Shown: positions 17,767 through 24,498 of the stretch, piece by piece
Layout: every line of letters begins with the position of its first letter
Numbering within the stretch: the stretch's first letter is position 1
From: Allobosea caraganae
GTDB taxonomy: Bacteria > Pseudomonadota > Alphaproteobacteria > Rhizobiales > Beijerinckiaceae
Direction: 5' to 3'
Assembly (NCBI RefSeq): GCF_003351345.1
Contig: NZ_QQTO01000012.1
Span: 124,001-188,000, forward strand
Length of the DNA stretch: 64,000 nucleotides
Translations under genes and position numbers: made by a program
Notes under the pieces: model-generated
What the model was told of the DNA's origin: nothing
What the model saw: the letters and a program-made list of their open reading frames with translations, nothing else
Database searches by the model: none

Positions 17767-17785
17767 CTGCCTAAATTTACGGCAG
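17767..17785. promoter_or_regulatory. Palindrome in the ureD upstream region
   Basis: CTGCC at 17767-17771 and GGCAG at 17781-17785 flank an A/T-rich centre (TAAATTTAC). It lies 75-93 bases upstream of the ureD start and just past the pfkB-family stop. It is a candidate operator for the urease operon; the regulator is unknown. Confidence 0.35.
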
Positions 17786-17807
17786 AGACCACCTGTGAGG
17801 GCGACGC

Positions 17808-18701
17808 TCAGTCGGCTTCGGCCAGGAACCGCTCGACCTCGTCGCGCGTCGGCGCACCGGCGCGGCCGCCGAAGCGCATGCATTTGATCGCGGCGGCAGC
17901 CGAGGCGAAGCGGATGGCCTCGCGCTCGCCCTGCCCTTCGGCCAGCGCAAGCGCGAAGGCGCCGTGCCAGACGTCGCCCGCGCCGAGCGTGTCCACGGTC
18001 TCGATGCTGAAGGCCGGGATATGCGCAACCACGCCGTTCTCGAGGAAGAGCACGCCTTCCTTGCCGAGCGTGACGGCGAGCCAGTTGGCGGCGCCCTGCG
18101 CGAGCTTCGCCAGCCCGACGCGCGGGTTCTCCTCGCCCGCGACCTCGCGCAGGGCCTGGGCGCTGAAGGCGACATGGCTTGCCGTCGCGAGGAGGTCGGG
18201 ATGCGGCGGCCGGCGGTCGCCGTCGAGCACGCCGGGGACATTGGCAGCCCGCGCCAGTTTCAGCGCAGCGAGCGAGCCCTCGCCCCAGCGCGTATCGGCC
18301 AGCACGGCGCCAGCGCCGACCGGCAAAGTCGCGGGCAACCAGTCCGGTGCCTCGGGCACGGCGGGATCGGAATAGGATACGACCATGCGCTCGCCCGCAG
18401 CATCGACCAGGATGGCAGAGACCGGCGAGCGCAGGCCCTCGAAGCGGTGAGCGAAGCGGATATCGACAGCGTCCGCCTCAAGATCGGCGACGATCCGGTC
18501 CCCGGTCAGGTCATCGGAAAGCCGTGTCGCGATCCAGCTCTTGCCGCCGAGCCGCGCGATGGCAGCCGAGGCGTTGCCGGCGCAGCCGCCACCGCCGACG
18601 GAGAGATCGCGGGCACGATATTTCTCGCCGCGCGTGGGGAAATGCTCGACGCCGTAGACATAATCGAGCGTGGCGATGCCGAGGCAGAAGACGCCGGCCA
18701 T
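17808..18701 (-). CDS. PfkB-family carbohydrate kinase
   Basis: 297 aa, ribokinase fold. The N-terminal glycine-rich signature is LSVGGGGCAGNASAAIARLGG near residue 33. The C-terminal ATP/anion-hole signature is DTLGAGDVWHGAFALAL near 235, with the catalytic Asp in GAGD. The substrate is not predictable from sequence; a sugar is likely because an aldose 1-epimerase gene lies 6 bases upstream in the same operon. Confidence 0.92.
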   Translation of the reverse strand: MAGVFCLGIATLDYVYGVEHFPTRGEKYRARDLSVGGGGCAGNASAAIARLGGKSWIATRLSDDLTGDRIVADLEADAVDIRFAHRFEGLRSPVSAILVDAAGERMVVSYSDPAVPEAPDWLPATLPVGAGAVLADTRWGEGSLAALKLARAANVPGVLDGDRRPPHPDLLATASHVAFSAQALREVAGEENPRVGLAKLAQGAANWLAVTLGKEGVLFLENGVVAHIPAFSIETVDTLGAGDVWHGAFALALAEGQGEREAIRFASAAAAIKCMRFGGRAGAPTRDEVERFLAEAD

Positions 18702-18707
18702 GCCGCC

Positions 18708-19751
18708 TCAGGCGCCGAAGCGGTATTCGCTGACCTGCCGGTAGACCTCGCCAGGGCGCAGGATCGTCGAGGGGAAGTGCGGCAGGTTCGGCGAATCCGG
18801 CACGTGCTGCGGCTCCATCGCGATGCCGGCATTGGCGCCGTAGGGCGCGTCGTCGAGGCCCGGCACCGGCGTGTTGATGTTGCGGCCGTCATAGACCTGC
18901 AAGGCGGGCTCGGTGGTCCAGACCTGCATGGCCAGCCCGTTGCGCGGTGAGCGCAGCGTCGCGGCATGCGCGATCTCAAGCCCGGCGGCAGCGCTCGGCT
19001 CACTCCGGTCGCGGCGCAGGATGAAGTTGTTATCGTACCAGAACAGCGAGCCGTCCGGCTTCGCCAGGCGGACGGGGCGGGCTTTCCGGAAATCATAGGG
19101 CGTGCCGACGACGCTCGCGACCGTGCCGTCCGGGATCAGGTCGGTGTCGACAGGCGTTATCAGGTTGGCACGGATTTCGAGCTCGTGGTCGAGGATATCG
19201 ACGCCGTCGTCGAGCTTGAAATAGGAGTGATGGGCGAGGTTGATGATGGTCGCCGCGTCAGTGGTGGCGCCGAGCTCGATCCGCAACGTCGCCGCGCCGA
19301 CCAGGCTGTAGCGGCAGAAAACGTTGACCGTGCCGGGCAGCCCGGCATCGCCATCGGGCGAGACCAGGGCGAGCGTCACGCTCGCCTCGTCATGATGCAC
19401 GAAGGTCCAGGGTCGCTTGCCGAAGCCGTTTCCGCCGCTGTGCAGGCTGTGCCGGCCGTCCTGGTTGAGCGGCATCTGGTAGGTCTTGCCGTCGAGCGTG
19501 AAGCGGCCGCCCGCGATGCGGTTGGCATAGCGGCCGGCCATCGCGCCGGCATGCGGCGAGTGGGCGGGATAATCCTCCAGCCGCGGGAAGCCGATGACGA
19601 CGCGTTGCGTCCCGCCCGCATGCGGCACGACGAGATCGCGCACCACGGCGCCCCATTCGATGATCCGCGCCTGCGCACCCGCAGCCGAGCGCAAGGTCAC
19701 CTCGTGGATCGGCGTTCCATCGGCGAGCGTGCCGAACAAGGTCTTGGTCAA
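18708..19751 (-). CDS. galM: Aldose 1-epimerase (galactose mutarotase)
   Basis: 347 aa. Catalytic features are NLAHHSYFKLDDG (the acid His near residue 170) and the C-terminal GIAMEPQHVPDSPN (the base Glu). Substrate-site motifs are AGRYANRIAGGRF and HSLHSGGNGFGKRPW. It interconverts alpha and beta anomers of sugars and probably feeds the adjacent PfkB kinase. Confidence 0.94.
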   Translation of the reverse strand: MTKTLFGTLADGTPIHEVTLRSAAGAQARIIEWGAVVRDLVVPHAGGTQRVVIGFPRLEDYPAHSPHAGAMAGRYANRIAGGRFTLDGKTYQMPLNQDGRHSLHSGGNGFGKRPWTFVHHDEASVTLALVSPDGDAGLPGTVNVFCRYSLVGAATLRIELGATTDAATIINLAHHSYFKLDDGVDILDHELEIRANLITPVDTDLIPDGTVASVVGTPYDFRKARPVRLAKPDGSLFWYDNNFILRRDRSEPSAAAGLEIAHAATLRSPRNGLAMQVWTTEPALQVYDGRNINTPVPGLDDAPYGANAGIAMEPQHVPDSPNLPHFPSTILRPGEVYRQVSEYRFGA

Positions 19752-19770
19752 GGCGGGTTCTCCGAAAAAG

Positions 19771-20181
19771 TCAGGGGCCGAAGCGGACGGCCTCGATGTC
19801 GGTGTGGAGGAAGTCGTTGCCTTTGTAGGCGAGCTTCAAGCCGGAGGTGCGAGCGGCGGCATAGGCAAAGCAGTCGCCCAGGTTGAGGCGCGCAGGATGG
19901 CCGGTGAGGTGATGATAGCGATCGGCGCAGGCATGGGCTTCGCGCCCCAGAGCGGCGTCGATCACGATCGAATCCACACCCACGGTATCGAGGAACTCCT
20001 CGACCGCCTCACGAGCCTGGACGATCGAGATTCGACGTAATTTCGCGAGGCGACAGGAGGCTTCGAAGATCGCAAGCGCCGTAGTGGACAATTCCGATGC
20101 ATCGAACATGGCCAGTTTGATCTCGGCCGCCTCAGCCTCCTCGGCTATGGCGGCGATCAGAACAGATGCGTCGAGGAACAT
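19771..20181 (-). CDS. vapC: PIN-domain toxin VapC (module 3)
   Basis: 136 aa. PIN acidic residues appear in MFLDASVLIAAIAEE (Asp4), ALAIFEASCRL (Glu) and RLNLGDCFAYAAA (Asp), followed by LAYKGNDF, typical of the VapC28/30-like branch. The ATG overlaps the last base of the antitoxin stop (TGATG). It belongs to a different VapC branch from the two modules in the urease operon. Confidence 0.92.
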   Translation of the reverse strand: MFLDASVLIAAIAEEAEAAEIKLAMFDASELSTTALAIFEASCRLAKLRRISIVQAREAVEEFLDTVGVDSIVIDAALGREAHACADRYHHLTGHPARLNLGDCFAYAAARTSGLKLAYKGNDFLHTDIEAVRFGP

Positions 20182-20426
20182 CAGAGGTCGCCGTATTCGC
20201 GGTCGAAGAATTCCTTGTGCGTCATGCCGTCATCGATGGTCGGATAGGCGGCCAGGCGTTCCCGAGCTTGTCTGAAAGCGGCTTCAATGCGCTCGCGGCG
20301 CTCGTCGAGCCGTTTCAACTCATTCTCGACGGCGACGCCGATAGCGCCCTGCAGGGACGTCTTCCGGCGCTTCGCCAACTCGCGGATCTGCCGGTCGATC
20401 TTCTCGTCCCGTACGAGGATTCCCAT
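20181..20426 (-). CDS. vapB: VapB-type antitoxin (module 3)
   Basis: 81 aa, of the antitoxin family that pairs with VapC30-like toxins. It begins MGILVRDEKIDRQIRELAKRRKTSLQGAI, a ribbon-helix-helix-like DNA-binding start, and ends TIDDGMTHKEFFDREYGDL, the toxin-binding tail. ATG 20426 is chosen because GGAGG lies 5 bases upstream; earlier in-frame ATGs fall inside the operator palindrome. Confidence 0.9.
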   Translation of the reverse strand: MGILVRDEKIDRQIRELAKRRKTSLQGAIGVAVENELKRLDERRERIEAAFRQARERLAAYPTIDDGMTHKEFFDREYGDL

Positions 20427-20433
20427 TGGAACC

Positions 20434-20462
20434 TCCATGATATCACCAAATGATATCATGGA
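20434..20462. promoter_or_regulatory. Operator palindrome of vapBC module 3
   Basis: Perfect 12-base arms TCCATGATATCA and TGATATCATGGA with a 5-base spacer. The inner arm edge overlaps the ribosome-binding site of vapB, so bound VapBC complex would block both transcription and the start region. Typical of autoregulated vapBC operons. Confidence 0.85.
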
Positions 20463-20501
20463 GGCCGTCTTTCAACAAGCAGGCTGGCGCAATCCAGCGC
20501 C

Positions 20502-20945
20502 TCACCAAGCGCCGGTATTCGGCATGCTCGCCCAGGGCTCGGCCGCAGGCTTGGGATCGCCCTTCTGCAGGATCTCGATCGAGATGTTGTCGGGCGAGCG
20601 GACGAAGGCCATGTTGCCGTCGCGCGGCGGGCGGTTGATGGTGACGCCCGCCTTCATCAGCTTGTCGCAGGTGGCGTAGATATCGTCGACCTCATAGGCG
20701 AGGTGGCCGAAATTGCGGCCGCCGGTATAGGCCTCCGGATCCCAGTTATAGGTCAGTTCCAAGGTCGGGCGGCCGCGGGCGCCCTTGACGTCGGCGGCAT
20801 CGTCCGAAGCCGCCAGGAAGACCAGCGTGAAGCGGCCCTTCTCGTTCTCGATCCGGCGGGTTTCGACGAGCCCGAACTTGTTCACATAGAAATCGAGCGC
20901 CTGGTCGAGATCGGTGACGCGCACCATGGTGTGGAGATAACGCAT
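20502..20945 (-). CDS. gloA: VOC-family protein, lactoylglutathione lyase-like
   Basis: 147 aa. Glyoxalase I-like: [26 protein letters not shown], then [31 protein letters not shown] and [13 protein letters not shown]. Metal-ligand positions (His in LHTM, Glu in LELT, His in GHLA, Glu in IEIL) are all present. It would convert the methylglyoxal-glutathione adduct to lactoylglutathione. ATG 20945 fits the family start; an upstream in-frame start adds only low-complexity residues. Confidence 0.88.
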   Translation of the reverse strand: MRYLHTMVRVTDLDQALDFYVNKFGLVETRRIENEKGRFTLVFLAASDDAADVKGARGRPTLELTYNWDPEAYTGGRNFGHLAYEVDDIYATCDKLMKAGVTINRPPRDGNMAFVRSPDNISIEILQKGDPKPAAEPWASMPNTGAW

Positions 20946-21014
20946 GCTCTTGGCTCCCCTGTCCGGCCGAGGCCGGGTTGATCTCACCCCGAAATCAGGC
21001 GAGAGGCTGTGCTT

Positions 21015-21034
21015 CTCTCACCTATAGGTGAGAG
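21015..21034. promoter_or_regulatory. Perfect 20-bp palindrome between gloA-like and CDF genes
   Basis: Each half reads CTCTCACCTA. It lies 71 bases upstream of the CDF transporter and 70 bases upstream of the divergent gloA-like gene, so one regulator could act on both. The regulator is unknown. Confidence 0.5.
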
Positions 21035-21080
21035 CATGATGTCGCCGGGAAACGGGTTCCCACTTTTCGACCTCATGCTC
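21032..21080. repeat. Short palindromic REP-like element
   Basis: GAGCATGA (21032-21039) and TCATGCTC (21073-21080) bracket an inner part with GGGAA/TTCCC. It resembles a dispersed intergenic palindrome seen in related genomes (inference from memory, not searched). Confidence 0.5.
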
Positions 21081-21104
21081 TAGAGGCGATCTGCGAGACG
21101 AGCC

Positions 21105-22538
21105 ATGACGAAAACGCAAGGCGCCGAGACGACACGTCCCGACGCCGCCGAAATCTCCGGCATCAAGCAGCGCGCCGCCACGTTCTCGGTGCTGGCGACG
21201 CTCGTGCTGACGAGCGCCAAGGCGGTCGCGGCCGCGCTCTCCGGCTCGCTGGCCCTGCTGACCGACGCCCTGCAGGGGCTGATCGACATCGGCTCGACGA
21301 TGTTCACCTGGTTTGCGGTGCGGGCAGCCGACAAGCCGGCCGACGAGGAGCATCACTACGGCCATGGCAAGGTCGAGGCGCTGGCCGCCCTGGTCGAGAC
21401 CGCCATCCTGTTCGCGCTCGCCGGCGCCATCCTCTGGGAGGCGGTGAGCCGGCTCTGGAGCGGCGCACTCGCCCATGTCGCCGTGACGCCGATTGTGATC
21501 GGCGTGATCCTGTTCTCGATGGCGGTCGATGCTGCACGCTGGTGGTCGCTTCACAAGGTCGCCAAGCGCACCGGCAGCGAGGCGCTGGCAGCCGAGGCGA
21601 CGCATTTCTCGACCGATTTCGTCGGTTCGGCCCTGGTGCTCGTCGGCCTGATCGGCGCCTGGGCCGGGTTCGAGCGGGCCGACACGATCGCGGCCTTCGC
21701 GATTGCCGCCTACATGGCCTATTCGGCCTACAAGATCGGCCGCCGCACGCTCGACACACTGCTCGACGCGGCGCCTGCCGGCTTGAGCGAGCGGCTGCGC
21801 GAGGTCGCCTCGGGCGTGCCCGGCGTCGTCGCCGTGGATTGGCTCAAGGTCCGGCCGACCGGTGGGCGGACCCATGGCGAGATGGGCATCCGCGTCTCCC
21901 GCACCTTGCCGCTGGAGCGCGTGGCCGCGATCAAGGACGCGCTCGTCACGGCGATACGGCAGGCCGAGCCCGGTGCCGAGATCACCATCGCCGCAAACCC
22001 GATCCAGGTCGACGACGAGACGGCGCTGGAGCGCGTGCTGCTGATCGCGCTCAAGCTCAAGATCCCGGTGCATCACGTCACCGTCCACATGATCGGCGAG
22101 CGGCTCTCGGTCAGCCTCGACATGGAGGTCGATGCCAAATTGCCGCTCGGCGAGGCGCATGAGATCGCGACGCGGCTGGAGGCGGCGATCCGGGCCGAAT
22201 TCGGCGGCGAGACCGAGGTCGAGACCCATATCGAGCCGATGGAGACCGGTGCCCCGCACGGGCACAACGCCGCCTGGGAAACGGTCGAGGACATCGGCAA
22301 GGCGATCGCCAGCGAAGCGGCGCAACTGGGCGGGCCGATCCACGACGTGCACGACGTGCGCGTGCGCCAGACGGGCAACGGGCTCGTGGTGAACTACCAT
22401 TGCCGCGTCGACCCCAAGCTCGACGTCGCCGCGGTGCACGCCGCCGTGGATGCGATCGAGCGGGCGGTCAGGGCGGCGCGGCCGCAGGTCTGCCGGCTGG
22501 TGAGCCATGCCGAACCGGCGCGGATGGCGGAGTCGTGA
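21105..22538 (+). CDS. Cation diffusion facilitator transporter with extended C-terminal region
   Basis: 477 aa, longer than the usual 300-400. The membrane domain (about 25-215) has the CDF signature SGSLALLTDALQGLIDIGSTMFTWF and HHYGHGKVEALAALVET. The cytoplasmic part appears to hold three consecutive ferredoxin-like segments: about 220-305, 306-380 and 385-470. The first reads like a normal dimerisation domain; the other two have the same beta-alpha layout (RLSVSLDMEVDAKLPLGEAHEI; LVVNYHCRVDPKLDVAAVHAAV). It exports divalent metals such as Zn, Fe or Mn; the metal is not predictable. Confidence 0.9.
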   Translation: MTKTQGAETTRPDAAEISGIKQRAATFSVLATLVLTSAKAVAAALSGSLALLTDALQGLIDIGSTMFTWFAVRAADKPADEEHHYGHGKVEALAALVETAILFALAGAILWEAVSRLWSGALAHVAVTPIVIGVILFSMAVDAARWWSLHKVAKRTGSEALAAEATHFSTDFVGSALVLVGLIGAWAGFERADTIAAFAIAAYMAYSAYKIGRRTLDTLLDAAPAGLSERLREVASGVPGVVAVDWLKVRPTGGRTHGEMGIRVSRTLPLERVAAIKDALVTAIRQAEPGAEITIAANPIQVDDETALERVLLIALKLKIPVHHVTVHMIGERLSVSLDMEVDAKLPLGEAHEIATRLEAAIRAEFGGETEVETHIEPMETGAPHGHNAAWETVEDIGKAIASEAAQLGGPIHDVHDVRVRQTGNGLVVNYHCRVDPKLDVAAVHAAVDAIERAVRAARPQVCRLVSHAEPARMAES

Positions 22539-22772
22539 TCCGCGAAAGGCCGATGGAGAAGCGGAAGACGAAGATACGGGAGTGCGCTTTATCCTCCCCG
22601 CGATGGTGTTAGTATCCCCCTACGCGGGGTTGCACTTCGAGCCCTCACATGGCTTACCAGAAAGGAGAGCGTTCTTTCTGCTTCTTGCTAGCAACTGGTG
22701 CCGGCCAACAAGATTATATGACCTAACGGCACTAAAACTAAGTTTGCAAGACCTGTCCAATGGGAGCGGCCG
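22539..22772. other. AT-richer spacer upstream of the methyltransferase gene
   Basis: 234 bases of distinctly lower GC than the surroundings, with no convincing gene. GGGAG lies 7 bases before the next ATG. The composition marks the left end of a probably acquired patch. Confidence 0.5.
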
Positions 22773-24113
22773 ATGTCCTGGGTTGAGCGCTTGGCGTGTC
22801 CGATTTGCCAACATGATTTGCGGAGCGTCGGCGAAGATCGCGTCAGATGCTCAAGTTGCGGCGTGTCTTACCCGGTGCTCCACGACACGCCGATATTGGT
22901 GGCAAATGTGAAGTTCGACCGCCGGGACGGGAGCCCCAACCCCGCAACCATCGACGCCTTGGTCAAAAACATCATCTTTGACGAAACCAAGCGAGAAGAG
23001 CTAACCGAGTGCTATAGAAGCACATTCACGTTCGACAATAAGATTATCCAGACCGAGGCCGATCAATTTCTCAACAGGCTGCGCAGCGACGGATTGGTGA
23101 TACCGGAGCCGTGGCCCAAAACTGACGCCGAAGAGCGCACCGTAACGGCCGCAATCGACAACAAGAATGCACGAGCAAACCTGGAGCTGCTCTGCCCGCC
23201 GGCCGCCGTTCGGCCCGGCGAGCTTTTCTCTACGACCGTGAAACTTCGCAATGTCGGAGAAACGTCGATTTCATCGACGGGAGACCTGCCGTTCCATCTC
23301 TCCTATAGCTGGGCCGACGTAGAGACGGATCAGCTGCGAACGAAACTGCTTATCGACCTCCCACCGGGGCGGCAGATTTCGATGCCGGTCGTGGTGAAGG
23401 CCCCTGCCGTTCAAGGAATCCTGCGGCTCTCGCTCCTGCCGGTCATAGAGGGGGTTCGATGGGCGACCGAGGCGAGCGCCTCCTGCGTCGTCGACGTCAA
23501 CGCGAACGCCGCAGGGACGTTGAGCACGGGCTGGCCCGTCTCTTCCGAAGTCGTCGACTACATGGGCGATCACTTCAACGCAGTGGCGAGGCTCAAGGCC
23601 TGGCTCGCCAAGCGGACCTGGACCAGCCCGCCAAGGATCCTTGAGATTGGCGGCAATTTTCATCCGATGATGCGGTATATGGACAATGTGGAGGCCTATA
23701 ACCTCGACATAGACCCTTTCGGCTTGATGACTGCATCGATCCATCAAAACAGCGGCGGCCAGAAGATTCACAACGTTGTCGCGGACGGAAACATGCTGCC
23801 GTTCCACGATAATTTCTTCGATGCGATTGTGATGTTCGCGACGCTGCACCATTTTCCGGAGCCGCAGGACTTTCTCGGCTCGATCAAGCCAAAGCTTAAG
23901 GCGGATGGCTTTCTAGGTCTATTCTGTGAGCCGGTGGGCCATATATTCTACCCCGATATCCCACATGGCTACCTGGAAGAAATCAAGCGAGGCGTCTACG
24001 AGCAGAGCTTCATGCCCTGGGAGTATCGGAGCTTTCTGCATCAGGAAGGTTTTCGCGTCTGCGACGCAGCCATCGAATATGGCTCGCTGAAGCTGATCGC
24101 GATGAAGTCGTGA
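22773..24113 (+). CDS. Zinc-ribbon / beta-sandwich / SAM-dependent methyltransferase protein
   Basis: 446 aa. The N-terminus is a Trm112-like zinc ribbon: CPIC at residues 9-12, CSSC at 26-29, then YPVLHDTPILV. A middle region of about 130-245 looks like a CARDB-like beta-sandwich (LELLCPPAAVRPGELF, TVKLRNVGETSI, LPPGRQISMPVVVKAP). The C-terminal part is a class I methyltransferase: ILEIGGNFHP, YNLDIDPFG, VADGNMLPFHDNFFDAIVMFATLHHFPEP. The substrate is unknown; glycan or lipid modification is possible. Codon use is less GC-biased than in the neighbours, which suggests horizontal transfer. Confidence 0.8.
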   Translation: MSWVERLACPICQHDLRSVGEDRVRCSSCGVSYPVLHDTPILVANVKFDRRDGSPNPATIDALVKNIIFDETKREELTECYRSTFTFDNKIIQTEADQFLNRLRSDGLVIPEPWPKTDAEERTVTAAIDNKNARANLELLCPPAAVRPGELFSTTVKLRNVGETSISSTGDLPFHLSYSWADVETDQLRTKLLIDLPPGRQISMPVVVKAPAVQGILRLSLLPVIEGVRWATEASASCVVDVNANAAGTLSTGWPVSSEVVDYMGDHFNAVARLKAWLAKRTWTSPPRILEIGGNFHPMMRYMDNVEAYNLDIDPFGLMTASIHQNSGGQKIHNVVADGNMLPFHDNFFDAIVMFATLHHFPEPQDFLGSIKPKLKADGFLGLFCEPVGHIFYPDIPHGYLEEIKRGVYEQSFMPWEYRSFLHQEGFRVCDAAIEYGSLKLIAMKS

Positions 24114-24180
24114 GCGCAGTTCCGGTCGCCCCGAGCTCAGCCTGTCCGAGCGCGCCGCGGCAATCGTGCGTGAGGTCTCC

Positions 24181-24342
24181 ATGGCGCGCCGGATTGCCAA
24201 TGCCCTGAGCTGGACGGCAAGCCTATATGCCCTGATCGGTGCGGGCCTTTTGGCATGCGGCATCGGCTTCTACCTCCTGATCGCGGCTGGGCGCGCGCTG
24301 CTGGAGATCATCCGCAAGGAGCGGACGGCGCCCGTGCCATGA
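24181..24342 (+). CDS. Putative small membrane protein
   Basis: 53 aa, starting MARRIANALSWTASLYALIGAG and ending RKERTAPVP. One or two hydrophobic helices span about residues 12-42, with a basic end. GAGG lies 6 bases before the ATG. Only the Shine-Dalgarno, the frame and the membrane-like composition support it; no family is recognised. Confidence 0.4.
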   Translation: MARRIANALSWTASLYALIGAGLLACGIGFYLLIAAGRALLEIIRKERTAPVP

Positions 24343-24381
24343 GGCAGCCCGAGGCGACGACGGCCTCCGATAAGCAAGCGG

Positions 24382-24407
24382 GCTGGCGCTGAGCCAATAG
24401 CGCCAGC
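24382..24407. terminator. Stem-loop downstream of the methyltransferase patch
   Basis: GCTGGCGCT and AGCGCCAGC form a 9-bp stem with an 8-base loop. No clear T-tract follows, so a terminator role is only likely. Confidence 0.4.
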
Positions 24408-24498
24408 TCTCCCGGAGCCGGGACGCCCGCAAGGGTTTCCAGCGGCAGGACTATCGGGCTACAGACGAAGCTCTTTAGTAAACTCCGCAAGGTCATCC

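Noticed and set aside
24354..24498. tRNA-like fold upstream of pepN
   Set aside because: Only one stem-loop is present; no anticodon or T-arm pattern.
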